Below are positions 30,517-39,623 of a DNA stretch of 42,658 nucleotides, piece after piece. The notes beneath the pieces were generated by a model, which was not told where the DNA came from, made no database searches, and worked only from the letters and a program-made list of their open reading frames with translations. Position 1 is the stretch's first letter; every line of letters starts with the position of its first letter. The position numbers were made by a program, and so were the translations under genes. The stretch comes from Candidatus Omnitrophota bacterium. Lineage in GTDB: Bacteria; Omnitrophota; Gorgyraeia; Duberdicusellales; 4484-171. Location of the stretch: the NCBI GenBank assembly GCA_024542985.1, contig JAMXCX010000010.1:1-42658 (forward strand). The letters are read 5' to 3'.

Positions 30517-32434
30517 TTAGTTTATCCAGTATTTCTTTTGCCGTTTGCCTTATAATCCGATTCCAAAAAAATCTATACTTAGTCAACAATAATAAACTAT
30601 TCTCTAAGCCTTTAAATGGTTCTTCTGCGACAATTTTTAAGTTTTCCTGAATAAGCCTGCTGTGCAAGCCAAAAGGATTCCTAATCGCTAAAAGCGCCTG
30701 AGCTATCTGGTTCTTTAATTGGCTCCGTTTAATGAGAATGATGAACGCCAGCTTCCGCTGCATAAAATCTAGATTCTTAAGAATCGAAAAAAGAAACTTC
30801 TCATCATAAACCGACAACCCCAGCATTAGCTTAAGTATTTCTATCTTTATAAAATCATTAGATGAATAAAAAATGTGTTTGAGCACTTCTAGGCTTTCGA
30901 AGGAATCTATTTTCTGCAAACTTTCTATAAGTTTCTTCAAGAATAGTGCATCGGTAATTTTTTTGTCTAAATTTTCGCAAAAAATATTCAAATCTTCCTT
31001 GAAGAATTTAAAAAATAGGCTCAAACTATAAAAACTAAGCTTATTCTCATTGAATATTTCACTGATATAAGCTTGAGAATCCAAAGTGCTTATTTTTAAG
31101 ATATTCAAAAAATATTCAAAATCCGATATAGATTTCTGAGCCAAAACTGCCGACTCTATAAACTGACTGATACCTTTTTCAACCTTTGTAAAAATATCTC
31201 CCAAGGATGGATTATCTTTACGTTTTTTTTCCAATGCTTGCGCAACGCTCTTTAAATACTTGAAACTATTAAGTTCGATTCTTTTTTCACACTCACGCAT
31301 AATATTATCGATTATTAGCTCTAGCTGAAAGGTATCTGTCTCTAAAATAAATAAATCAAGAAGAGTAAGCTGATAATTATTCTCTAGTTGATTTCGGTCA
31401 AAAGACATACCTTGATTTAAAGAAACATTCTCAAGCAATTCTGAAAGATTATGCTTATAAATTTGTGCGATATAAGGTGCCTCCGGCAAGGAAATCAAAT
31501 CTTTAATTCCTTCTAGAAGTTTAGGGTTATTGCGCAACCAATCTTTTTTCTTGATTTTATCAGCCAAAGAAGAAGCAACTTTTTCGTGCTCATTTCTATC
31601 AAGTAGCTTAGAAAATAATTTTATGCTTAAAGAATTTATCTCATCGCCTTTCTCGAACTCATCAAGAAGCATCTGGGAAAAATCATCGGTTTCTATACTC
31701 TGGAAAAATGTCCCTAGCTTTTGGCGAATATCTTTTTTAGATAAATCTCCGCTCCTTGCAACTAGTTTAGTTAAACCCTTGGCACATTTGAGAAATTTAT
31801 TTTTATCCTTATCTTTAAGATATACTAAAAACTTGTTTATAGCTGGGCCATCTTCCCCGTCTATCAATAAATCTTCTACCTTGAGCTCTGTCAATACTTT
31901 TGAAAAACCATCAGCTAACTCCTCTATAGGAACCCCGCCTTGCTTACCAAAGCTCTTTTTCAACATATAAAACCATATATCTTTTAATTCCTGGCCTTCA
32001 CCTTTTAAAAGCTGTGAATAATCTAATTCTTCGGCCACTATATGGGAAACATTCCTCTGCTTTAAAATATTTTGAGGCCCTCCGTTTTCCAGGATATTTT
32101 TTGCCGACAAATTCATCAACGCCAAAAAACTAACTAACTCTTTACCGGTTACCCCTGGCTTAATTTCTATGCTTTTTATCTTGCGCCGATGAAAAAATTC
32201 AGCCACATCGCTGTATAACCTCGTACCTTCCAGGACTTTATCGCTAAATAATAAAGAAGTAGGTGTAATTCCAAACTTTAAAGGGTTTAATAATGGAAAA
32301 ACCTTCTCAAGTTTCTCTCCGAAATCCTCGATAGATTTTACAAAAATAGGGTGCTTGTTAAAATAGACTGAAGAATTAGTGATAGCTACCCTTAAACTTT
32401 TTAAAAAATCATCATAAATCTCAATCTCATCCAT
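30509..32434 (-). CDS. Large helical protein paired with the HD-GYP-type protein
   Basis: 641 residues with no signal peptide or membrane segment. The first ~110 residues match the N-terminus of the next gene's product: both have an HP-x-FV-x-S-(I/L)-E start (28-35 here), then a hydrophobic strand, and a conserved E-I-x-P/F-x-x-GVT block (90-96). The remainder is leucine- and lysine-rich and almost certainly all alpha-helical, with HEAT-like periodicity near 500-640 (repeated F(I/L)xIEILKLMLGLS-type helices). I recognise no enzyme motif. It may be a scaffold or partner for the HD-GYP protein. It lies about 95 bases downstream of the ftsA-like gene. Confidence 0.7.
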   Translation of the reverse strand: MDEIEIYDDFLKSLRVAITNSSVYFNKHPIFVKSIEDFGEKLEKVFPLLNPLKFGITPTSLLFSDKVLEGTRLYSDVAEFFHRRKIKSIEIKPGVTGKELVSFLALMNLSAKNILENGGPQNILKQRNVSHIVAEELDYSQLLKGEGQELKDIWFYMLKKSFGKQGGVPIEELADGFSKVLTELKVEDLLIDGEDGPAINKFLVYLKDKDKNKFLKCAKGLTKLVARSGDLSKKDIRQKLGTFFQSIETDDFSQMLLDEFEKGDEINSLSIKLFSKLLDRNEHEKVASSLADKIKKKDWLRNNPKLLEGIKDLISLPEAPYIAQIYKHNLSELLENVSLNQGMSFDRNQLENNYQLTLLDLFILETDTFQLELIIDNIMRECEKRIELNSFKYLKSVAQALEKKRKDNPSLGDIFTKVEKGISQFIESAVLAQKSISDFEYFLNILKISTLDSQAYISEIFNENKLSFYSLSLFFKFFKEDLNIFCENLDKKITDALFLKKLIESLQKIDSFESLEVLKHIFYSSNDFIKIEILKLMLGLSVYDEKFLFSILKNLDFMQRKLAFIILIKRSQLKNQIAQALLAIRNPFGLHSRLIQENLKIVAEEPFKGLENSLLLLTKYRFFWNRIIRQTAKEILDKLNG

Positions 32435-32528
32435 GATATATTTTAAGCCCTAATATAACCCTTTAATGTATAATCCCAATCTCAACCTCAACCTTAAATC
32501 TTAACCTTTTCTATCGCTTCCAGCAACT

Positions 32529-33674
32529 CTAAAAGTATCCCTTGTATATATTGGAAATAGATTGTAATAATGATTCGTTTTTTTTATGATCTCTTTCTAA
32601 AAAGCGTAATACTCCATAACGCAAACATCCGAAAGAAGAAGACAAGCTGGTTTTCTGAAGAGGTGACTTTAAAGAACAGCTCAAGCAATCCCGCAAAACT
32701 GTGTAAAACCCTTCTTTCTTATTTAACCTACCTATAAAAGAAATCACAAAATCATTATTTTTTGTAACTTTTTTAACTTGCTCTAAAAGCACCGAAATTT
32801 GGCTTTGAATGTAGCCCTTCATGAAAGAATTCACGTCCTGAGTACTTAAATTCAAGTACCCTGAGCCTTTTTTAACAGTTATCTCTTTAAAGTAAGGTAT
32901 CTCCTTAAAAGAAACATATCGATAAAATACTTCCTCTGCCAACGTTTTAGACAGTAGAAATCTTTTTGAAAGTTTTTCTATTATTTTTTTTAAACCAAAA
33001 TCAACTTCCTTGCTGAAAAAGAAATCATCTCTATCCCTGATCATAAAACGGCTGTTATTGTAATCCAGGCTCACCACAGCTTGCGTCTTTTCTTTTTTTG
33101 TAAATGCCGAAAAAAGCATGCTTAGCTGAGGAGAGACGAATCCTGCAAAATTCCTATCTAAATTATCGAAAATGTCTTCGACCTCTTTGTATATTTTATC
33201 CTTGACCCATACCAACATTGAACGAACTTTCATCTTTCGTCCCCATACACCTAAAGGAGGCCTATCATAATCTACACCCTCTACTGTATAATGCATTACA
33301 ACATTATGTACACAAAAGTCATCCCAATCCAAAAATCTATCTTCTAGACTTTTTTTCGCAGAGGAAATATCTCGCGAAGTGATCCTTTTTCTCCTTTTTA
33401 AAGTATATGACTCCTCAACCACTCTTTTATTGGCAAAAGCCCAAGGCAACTCAAGAAATATTTTCTCTACCCGAAACGAATATTTTTTTTCTAGTTTTTT
33501 TATTTTTTGATTTATGATTTCTGCATTTTCCTTTAAGTAAGTTATTGCATTACTGCTCTTTCGCGATATCGACACTTCGACCTCTTTTAAAAATGTTAAA
33601 TAACCCCTTTTTAAAATAGCGAAGGAAATAAATATCCTATCGCTATCTAAAACAATCGCGCAAGCACCTTTCAT
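32529..33674 (-). CDS. ftsA: Divergent FtsA-like cell-division ATPase
   Basis: 381 residues. The actin-like fold is suggested by an N-terminal phosphate-1-like strand (AIVLDSDRIFISFAI), an SHS2-like region (KIFLELPWAFANKRVVEES), a phosphate-2-like VVSLDYNNSRFMI near 205 and an adenosine-like VISFIGRLNKKEGF near 315. Overall similarity is weak, and the assignment rests mainly on its place: five bases after ftsQ in the dcw cluster. FtsA tethers FtsZ to the membrane. The usual C-terminal amphipathic helix may be represented by the last residues (SLLQSISNIYKGYF). No ftsZ follows. Confidence 0.65.
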   Translation of the reverse strand: MKGACAIVLDSDRIFISFAILKRGYLTFLKEVEVSISRKSSNAITYLKENAEIINQKIKKLEKKYSFRVEKIFLELPWAFANKRVVEESYTLKRRKRITSRDISSAKKSLEDRFLDWDDFCVHNVVMHYTVEGVDYDRPPLGVWGRKMKVRSMLVWVKDKIYKEVEDIFDNLDRNFAGFVSPQLSMLFSAFTKKEKTQAVVSLDYNNSRFMIRDRDDFFFSKEVDFGLKKIIEKLSKRFLLSKTLAEEVFYRYVSFKEIPYFKEITVKKGSGYLNLSTQDVNSFMKGYIQSQISVLLEQVKKVTKNNDFVISFIGRLNKKEGFYTVLRDCLSCSLKSPLQKTSLSSSFGCLRYGVLRFLERDHKKNESLLQSISNIYKGYF

Positions 33675-33678
33675 TTAT

Positions 33679-34491
33679 CTACCTCTTAAACCCCACATAC
33701 ACCTTTTTATATCTTAGGTCAATATATTTAACTAAAGATAATTTATCCTTTAAGCTTTGGGTCAAAAGATCCTTAAGTATTGCTATCTTGCGTTCAAGAT
33801 CACTTTCACCAAGTATTACTTTTATACCTCTGGCTGGAATTTTACTATCTTCAGAAACACTTTCAAACTCTAAAACTAAAAAAGTCCCCTGTAAATGCGT
33901 ACTGTTTATCAACTCTGCCCTAAAATAATTGGCAAATTTACCTTTTTGCAATACTTCAATAAGCTCAAAAGCATGGCTTAACCTCTTATCGCGGATGCGA
34001 TCGCCTATATTAAAAAGACGGTTTCTATCGCTGATTTCAATCAATACTAGTTTTTCAAAAGACTGGTTACTACCAGCACTCAAGATTACTGCTTCTCTAT
34101 CTAAGGAATAGAATTTTCTCCCCTTTATCTGAGCAAATGGTTTCCTCTTTTTAACATCTATCACTACTGAGAAAGGAAACCTTTTAAAAACATAGGCTTC
34201 TTTATATTCTGGATGCTCACGAATAAGCCGGGAAGAGATTGATTTAATATCCAGCTCAAACAATGACTGGTTTACAATTGATTCCTTTAAGCTTTCGCTC
34301 AAAGGTACATTAGATATTATGTTATCCTTGCGTATTTTAAAAATATTACAAGTATAGGTAAGGTGCCCTAGACCGGTTAAAATGGCTAACATTAGAATGA
34401 TAAACCCAATAATCAAAATTACCTTACGGCCAAGCTTAAACGGTAATTTAAAATTAATTTTTTTGAGTCTTCTGTTTCTCTTTCTTCGCAT
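33679..34491 (-). CDS. ftsQ: Cell-division protein FtsQ/DivIB
   Basis: 270 residues with a strongly basic N-terminus (MRRKRNRRLKK), one membrane segment at about 24-44, a POTRA-like region (about 50-115; IIREHPEYKEAYVFKRFPFS is typical of FtsQ linking POTRA to the beta domain) and a beta domain (FYSLDREAVIL...). It bridges the divisome between cytoplasm and periplasm. The gene begins 38 bases inside the end of ddl with no clear Shine-Dalgarno, so it relies on coupled translation. Low conservation is normal for FtsQ. Confidence 0.82.
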   Translation of the reverse strand: MRRKRNRRLKKINFKLPFKLGRKVILIIGFIILMLAILTGLGHLTYTCNIFKIRKDNIISNVPLSESLKESIVNQSLFELDIKSISSRLIREHPEYKEAYVFKRFPFSVVIDVKKRKPFAQIKGRKFYSLDREAVILSAGSNQSFEKLVLIEISDRNRLFNIGDRIRDKRLSHAFELIEVLQKGKFANYFRAELINSTHLQGTFLVLEFESVSEDSKIPARGIKVILGESDLERKIAILKDLLTQSLKDKLSLVKYIDLRYKKVYVGFKR

Positions 34492-35404
34492 ATAATGCTA
34501 GTCGTACCATTTTCAAAATTAAAGCATCAAAACCAATACCACATTCTTTTGCTGAAAGCGGCAAAAGACTATGGGAAGTTAAACCCGGTATTGAATTTAC
34601 CTCTAAGACGTAAGGTATATTATTCGTATTTAAACGGAAATCCACTCTGGAAAAATACCTACAACCTAAAATCTGATAAGCTTTTAGGGCTTGATTTTGG
34701 ATTTTTTTATACAGGCTATTCTCAAGTTGTGCCGGGGCAATAAAATCAGTTTTGCCATCAGCATATTTGGCATCAAAATCATAATAGCTATTCTTAGGGA
34801 CAATTTCTACCACTGACAAGGGTTTATCCTCTAAAATTCCGACTGTCAATTCCCTGCCCTCAATATACTCTTCAAATATTACCTCACTTCTAGAATAAGA
34901 AAATGCCCTATCAAGTGCTTTTTTCAAATCAAATTCCTCTCTTACAATGGATATCCCCAGGCTTGAGCCGGAAAAATCAGGTTTTATCACAACGGGATAT
35001 TTGATATCTTTAGGCAGACTCTGGGAACCAACACAAACACTAAAATTAGGTGTTTGTATACCGGCTTTAATAAAAATATTTTTAGACAATGTTTTATCCA
35101 TAGCTAGAAAGCTAGCCTTCGGCCCTGAACCAGTATAAGGTATTTCCAAGTCTTCCAGAATCTGCTGGATAGAACCATCTTCACCGAATTTACCATGAAG
35201 TGCGATAAAAGCTAAATCAAGACTATGAGAAGCTATGAGTTTTTTAACATCTGAGAGTAAAGAGCTGGTAATATCAACAAAGATTGCCTCTAAGCCTGCC
35301 CTAAGTAAAGCACTTTGTGCTTCTTTAGCTGAGATGAGAGAAACATCTCTCTCCGGCGACACCCCACCGCCTAAAACACCTATTTTAATTCCCTTTATAT
35401 TCAT
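34454..35404 (-). CDS. ddl: D-alanine--D-alanine ligase
   Basis: 316 residues, ATP-grasp fold. Key blocks are GGVSPERDVSLISA near the N-terminus (ligand loop), ALHGKFGEDGSIQ, GIPYTG-type EIPYTGSGPKAS, VIKPDFSGSSLGI, EEYIEGRELTVGI and the C-terminal metal site LEVNSIPGLTSHS. It makes the D-Ala-D-Ala dipeptide for peptidoglycan. The C-terminus runs into ftsQ by 38 bases. Confidence 0.95.
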   Translation of the reverse strand: MNIKGIKIGVLGGGVSPERDVSLISAKEAQSALLRAGLEAIFVDITSSLLSDVKKLIASHSLDLAFIALHGKFGEDGSIQQILEDLEIPYTGSGPKASFLAMDKTLSKNIFIKAGIQTPNFSVCVGSQSLPKDIKYPVVIKPDFSGSSLGISIVREEFDLKKALDRAFSYSRSEVIFEEYIEGRELTVGILEDKPLSVVEIVPKNSYYDFDAKYADGKTDFIAPAQLENSLYKKIQNQALKAYQILGCRYFSRVDFRLNTNNIPYVLEVNSIPGLTSHSLLPLSAKECGIGFDALILKMVRLALYAKKEKQKTQKN

Positions 35405-35431
35405 AAATAATATTTAGCAATTACACGCTAT

Positions 35432-36286
35432 TTAGGACCACCTTTTAATTTCTTCTTGCAGAATAATTCCGTATCTTTTATGAACTTTATCCTTAATTTT
35501 CTGGATTAGATAATCAACATCTTTGTACTTAGCTGTTCCTAAATTAATAATGAAATTCGCATGTTTATTCGAAACTTGAGCATTGGCTTTTCGCAATCCT
35601 TTAAGCCCGCAGGAATCAATAAGAAAACCCGCTGCGAATTCTTTAGGGTTTTTAAAAATGCTGCCACAGCTGGGAAAATCAAAGTCTTGAGAATCTAATC
35701 TCTTTTTTAACAAATCTTTTATCTTCTGTCTTAAGGCTGCCTGTTTTGACAAACGAAACTTGGCCCCTAGAATAACGTAATCCTCCAAGGAAGAAGACCT
35801 GTATCCAAAAACAATATTGCTTTTCTTTAACGTCTCCAATTCTCCTTTTCTGTTAATGGCCTCAATTTCTTGGAGACAACTAGCTATATTAACCCCGAAA
35901 GAAGATGCGCTCATAACTAAAAGACCTCCTACCGTAGCAGGAATACCTACCAAATTCTCCAAACCTGCTAAATTATTCTTAAGGCAATATTTTATCAAAA
36001 AAGAAAGCGGAGTTGAAGCGCCTATTTTAAAATTGTCATCGTTTTGCTCTATATAAGTAAAACTCTCGCTAAGCATTACAATCGGTTTTTTAATCACTCT
36101 ATCTGTTATAAGCAAATTAGACCCCTTGCCCAGTACATAAAACTCAAAAGCTGTTTTCTTAATTACCTGCCTTAAGGCCCTAATGGTGCTAACAACAAAA
36201 AGGCAGTCTGCGCGTCCTCCTATTTTGATAGAAGTATATTTTTTAAGGTCAACATTGCGCCTGATTTCTATTTTTCTTAAATTCAT
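35432..36286 (-). CDS. murB: UDP-N-acetylenolpyruvoylglucosamine reductase
   Basis: 284 residues. FAD-binding motifs TSIKIGGRADCL (19-30) and YVLGKGSNLLI, then GLENLVGIPATVGG. The catalytic serine lies in SCGSIFKNP and the C-terminal FLIDSCGLKG...AQVSNKHANFI is typical of MurB. It reduces UDP-GlcNAc-enolpyruvate to UDP-MurNAc with NADPH. The start overlaps the end of murC by 38 bases, and AAGGA lies eight bases before the ATG. Confidence 0.94.
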   Translation of the reverse strand: MNLRKIEIRRNVDLKKYTSIKIGGRADCLFVVSTIRALRQVIKKTAFEFYVLGKGSNLLITDRVIKKPIVMLSESFTYIEQNDDNFKIGASTPLSFLIKYCLKNNLAGLENLVGIPATVGGLLVMSASSFGVNIASCLQEIEAINRKGELETLKKSNIVFGYRSSSLEDYVILGAKFRLSKQAALRQKIKDLLKKRLDSQDFDFPSCGSIFKNPKEFAAGFLIDSCGLKGLRKANAQVSNKHANFIINLGTAKYKDVDYLIQKIKDKVHKRYGIILQEEIKRWS

Positions 36287-37634
36287 CTATAATTCCTTCT
36301 GCTAAAATATTTATATCACCAGCGCCTAAGGCCAAAACGATATCACCCTCTTTAACCAAAGAAGGAATAAGTTTATGAAGGCGACTTTTAGGAATATATT
36401 CTATATCGCCGGTATTTTTTTTAGCCACTTTACTGCAAAAACACTCCGCACTAATTGTACCCGGATTTTCCTCATCTGCACTATAAATATCGGTTACTAC
36501 CACCTTGTCGGCTTCAGAAAAACACTCCTCAAATTCAGCCTGAAGCAATTCTACACGCGAAAACCGATGAGGCTGAACAATGACAAATATACGTTTTGGT
36601 TTTAATAATTTAGCTGCCTTTAGTACCGCCTTTATTTCTGTGGGATGATGAGCATAATCGTCAACGAATGTTACGCCGTTAACAGTAGCTGTGATTTGAA
36701 AACGTCTCTTGGTGCCTTTAAAAAACGTAAGTGCCTGGTTAACTTTGTTGAGATCCTCACCAAGATAATTAAAAAAAGCAAAGACAGCCAAAACATTCAA
36801 GCAATTGTGCTCTCCTAAAAGTGGCACTTGAGCAGTAACGATAAATTTACCTTTAATGTATAAGTCAAAATAGCTGTAATTTCCATCAAATCTAAAATTA
36901 CATCCTCTAACCTTATTATGTTTAGACCAGCCAAAGCTAATACCCTTTACTTTGGATATGACATCTAAGACGAAAGGATAATCTCCGCAACCGAAAACTT
37001 TATTTTTTGTCTGACGCGCAAATTGTAAAAAACTCATCCTTAAATTATCTATTGTTTTATAATAATCCAGGTGTTCAAAGTCTATATTGGTAATTATAGA
37101 AACCCAAGGATGACAGTAAAGAAAACTGCCATCGCTTTCATCAGTTTCAATTATAAAATAATCATCTCCCCAACAGGCTTGTGGTGAATAATCCCGGGGA
37201 GAGCCTCCCAAAAATATTGCCGGGCTATACCCCAAACTAGTAAAAAGATACCCGAGCAGAGAAGTAGTAGTAGTTTTCCCATGACTTCCGGCTACAGCAA
37301 CGGCTTTTCTGCCTTGACAAAGTTTTGCTAGAAGCTGGCCTCTTTTCAAAATATTTATACCTAATTTTTTTGCCTGTAGTATTTCAGAATTATCCCTCCC
37401 CACAGCTGAAGAGTACCCAAGAAGGTCAATATTAGAGCTTATATGTTCTGCCTTATGGCCGATAAATACCTCGATAGCTTCAGATTCCAACATTTTAACA
37501 TTAGGGCCGCTTTTTGTATCGGAACCCCAAACATTAAAACCTTTCTTTTTTAAAAGCAGAGCCAGGCCGCTCATGCCTACGCCTCCTATACCGACAAGAT
37601 AAATATTTTCTATTCCTGGTAGAATTTTTTCCAT
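36249..37634 (-). CDS. murC: UDP-N-acetylmuramate--L-alanine ligase
   Basis: 461 residues with the three Mur-ligase domains: N-terminal UDP-binding (LVGIGGVGMSGLALLL), central ATPase (VAGSHGKTTTTSLLG, IIETDESDGSFL, NIDFEHLDYY) and C-terminal (YAHHPTEIKAVLKAAK, VQPHRFSR). It adds L-Ala to UDP-MurNAc. Its start lies 25 bases inside the metalloprotease gene and its end overlaps murB, so it sits in a tightly packed operon. Confidence 0.96.
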   Translation of the reverse strand: MEKILPGIENIYLVGIGGVGMSGLALLLKKKGFNVWGSDTKSGPNVKMLESEAIEVFIGHKAEHISSNIDLLGYSSAVGRDNSEILQAKKLGINILKRGQLLAKLCQGRKAVAVAGSHGKTTTTSLLGYLFTSLGYSPAIFLGGSPRDYSPQACWGDDYFIIETDESDGSFLYCHPWVSIITNIDFEHLDYYKTIDNLRMSFLQFARQTKNKVFGCGDYPFVLDVISKVKGISFGWSKHNKVRGCNFRFDGNYSYFDLYIKGKFIVTAQVPLLGEHNCLNVLAVFAFFNYLGEDLNKVNQALTFFKGTKRRFQITATVNGVTFVDDYAHHPTEIKAVLKAAKLLKPKRIFVIVQPHRFSRVELLQAEFEECFSEADKVVVTDIYSADEENPGTISAECFCSKVAKKNTGDIEYIPKSRLHKLIPSLVKEGDIVLALGAGDINILAEGIIDEFKKNRNQAQC

Positions 37635-38419
37635 TCTCGCTCTACTATATCTAGATTTTTGTAATAATAAAAAGCCCTGGCTAAAGCCTTCTCCGTATTA
37701 TGCCCTTTCCTCAGATAATAAAGAAAGCGGTAAAATCTATAACTACCATGCTCTTTCATAAGAAAATTAATCAAAGAAAAAGACTCTATATAAAAAAGGT
37801 TAACATATTCTTTAGAACTCTTAGCCAAAACTTGTGTTGTTATATTATTTAACTGCACCAGTTTTATATATGAATCATCTTCTATTTTTTTCTTTAGAAA
37901 CCCTAGGGTACCACCATAAGATCCCCTACCATACTTATTCTCCATATACACAGCAACACCCTCCTCCAGCCAAAGAGGAAGGTTGCCGCCTTTAACATAC
38001 TCCCGAAAAATTATGTGAGTTAATTCATGGACCAGTATAGTTTCAAAGTTTAAGTGATTCTGATAAGTATAGATTATTTTTCTATTATAATCAACACAGG
38101 CAGCAGACCAGGAAAAACATTTAAAGCTCTTCGAATAATCAGCTTTGTCTTTGGCTATATAAAGAACAGCTCGGTTTTCCCATATCCATAGTTTATCCCT
38201 TACGAGATTGAATTCCTGAGTTATAACTTTATAAAATTTTTCGGCTATATCTCGAATCTTAAAAATATAACCTTCGTCTACATCTTTGCGATAATTAATT
38301 AAAAAATGGGAAGAACGCAACTGCCTAAAATCTTTTTCCTTAGCATAGACGCAAGAAACTAAACTTACACTGCTCAAAATATTAAAAATAAGTACTAGTG
38401 CAAAAATTCTCAAAATCAA
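37610..38419 (-). CDS. Peptidase-MA-type metalloprotease, exported
   Basis: 269 residues. A signal sequence (about 1-27) ends with a possible lipobox, LVSC at 20-23, so the protein may be a lipoprotein. The zinc motif HELTH is at 131-135 and the third ligand probably E152 or E153 in LEEGVAVYME, the gluzincin/peptidase-MA layout. It lies between murG and murC with overlaps on both sides (38 and 25 bases), unusual company for a protease. A role in processing envelope or division proteins, or a structural non-catalytic role, is inference. The start is TTG at 38419; TTG at 38413 has better spacing to GGGGA and would shorten it by two residues. Confidence 0.82.
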   Translation of the reverse strand: MILRIFALVLIFNILSSVSLVSCVYAKEKDFRQLRSSHFLINYRKDVDEGYIFKIRDIAEKFYKVITQEFNLVRDKLWIWENRAVLYIAKDKADYSKSFKCFSWSAACVDYNRKIIYTYQNHLNFETILVHELTHIIFREYVKGGNLPLWLEEGVAVYMENKYGRGSYGGTLGFLKKKIEDDSYIKLVQLNNITTQVLAKSSKEYVNLFYIESFSLINFLMKEHGSYRFYRFLYYLRKGHNTEKALARAFYYYKNLDIVEREWKKFYQE

Positions 38420-39428
38420 TCCCCAGCTTTATTTTAGCTAAATTACTGCTGATGCCGTGCCTGACATTTTTATCACAAATTAGTTTTTTTAATAAACTGC
38501 TAAAACTATCAAAAGAAAAATTATCCTGCCGAATAACAAATGCAGACTCCCTTTCTTTAAAATAGGAGGCATTCTGCTTTTGATGGCCGCCGGCTTTAGG
38601 GTGGGGTATCAAAATCGACGGTAAGCGGTAAAATGCTATTTCAGCTAGCGTACTTGCGCCGGCACGGGAAATTACTATGTCAGCCGCGCTGTAAAGAACC
38701 TCCATCATATAATAAAAGTCTTTGATAAATTTATTATTTTTTATCCGTTCATATCTTTTTATTATCTGAGAGTATCCGCTTTTACCTGTAAGGTGAATTA
38801 TCTGATAATCTTCGCGAAAATGTTCAACAAACCTAACAAAGGTAGCATTTATAAAGGCTGACCCCTGACTACCCCCTAAACAAAGGAGGACTGATTTCTC
38901 ATTGAAATTCAGCATTTTACGCGCCTCGGCCTTGTCTATCTTTCTTATATTTTCTCTTAAGGGAACTCCAACTGTCGTTATTTTTTTGTTCTGCTTAGAA
39001 TCTTCAAATGCGCGCAATATCTTATGCACAAAAGGAGAGAGAAATCTATTAGCCCTGCCCATCTTTATATTTGGTTCGTATATAGTTGTTTCTATCAAAA
39101 GAAGAGCGCTGAAAAGAACCAAAAAGAAACTATCTCTGCCGCCAAAACCAATGACGCGGTCGGGCCTTAAAGTTAAAATAAGATATAATGCTTCTAGAGG
39201 CCTAAAAATACCTTCAATGAACAAATTTCTAAACCGGAGAGCTCTACCCACAACCTTGAACCCCTCTTTTTCTATATAACTTTTGAGGAATGCCGATGTG
39301 ATAAAAAAATAGACCGCCTCGGCTGAGGCCTGGGAAAGATTGCTCTTAGTGCCTAAGAGCTTTCTTGCAAAACACAAAGCCGGAAAAATATGCCCGGCAC
39401 TTCTTTCACAAGCTAAAAGTATTTTCAT
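38382..39428 (-). CDS. murG: UDP-N-acetylglucosamine--MurNAc-pentapeptide-PP-undecaprenol GlcNAc transferase
   Basis: 348 residues of GT28. C-terminal donor-site motifs are clear: LCLGGSQGSAFINATF, SRAGASTLAEIAFYRLPSIL and IPHPKAGGHQKQNA. The N-terminal glycine loop, normally GGTGGH, reads ACERSAGH here, keeping the catalytic histidine but losing the glycines; VIGFGGRDSFFLVLF matches the second loop. It forms lipid II on the inner membrane. Its place between ftsW and murC agrees with the assignment. Confidence 0.9.
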   Translation of the reverse strand: MKILLACERSAGHIFPALCFARKLLGTKSNLSQASAEAVYFFITSAFLKSYIEKEGFKVVGRALRFRNLFIEGIFRPLEALYLILTLRPDRVIGFGGRDSFFLVLFSALLLIETTIYEPNIKMGRANRFLSPFVHKILRAFEDSKQNKKITTVGVPLRENIRKIDKAEARKMLNFNEKSVLLCLGGSQGSAFINATFVRFVEHFREDYQIIHLTGKSGYSQIIKRYERIKNNKFIKDFYYMMEVLYSAADIVISRAGASTLAEIAFYRLPSILIPHPKAGGHQKQNASYFKERESAFVIRQDNFSFDSFSSLLKKLICDKNVRHGISSNLAKIKLGIDFENFCTSTYF

Positions 39429-39474
39429 CCTCTTATCCTATTGGCATAAATGGTTCTGTCAAAATTATCAATAA

Positions 39475-39598
39475 CCAAGAAACAAGATACAAGCTCCAAG
39501 CAAATTCCAATATTCAATATCCAATAATCAAACAAATATGTTTGGTTATTTGAATTTGGTTATTGGTCATTGTTTGGTTATTGTTTCTTGGAGCTTGG
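39475..39598. repeat. Inverted repeat between ftsW and murG
   Basis: CCAAGAAACAA (39475-39485) is exactly repeated in reverse complement at 39581-39591, and CAAGCTCCAAG (39490-39500) at 39587-39597. The centre is built of degenerate (A)TAACCAAAT/ATTTGGTTAT units in both orientations. The roughly 120-base element can fold into a long hairpin and fills the spacer. It appears non-coding. Confidence 0.6.
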
Positions 39599-39623
39599 TC
39601 AACAGACCACCCTGTTGGGTTGG

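Noticed and set aside
34454-38419. Three gene overlaps of exactly 38 bases (ddl/ftsQ, murC/murB, murG/protease)
   Set aside because: The equal lengths depend on chosen starts; the protease start is an ambiguous TTG, and no shared sequence is seen at the three overlaps. Treated as coincidence.
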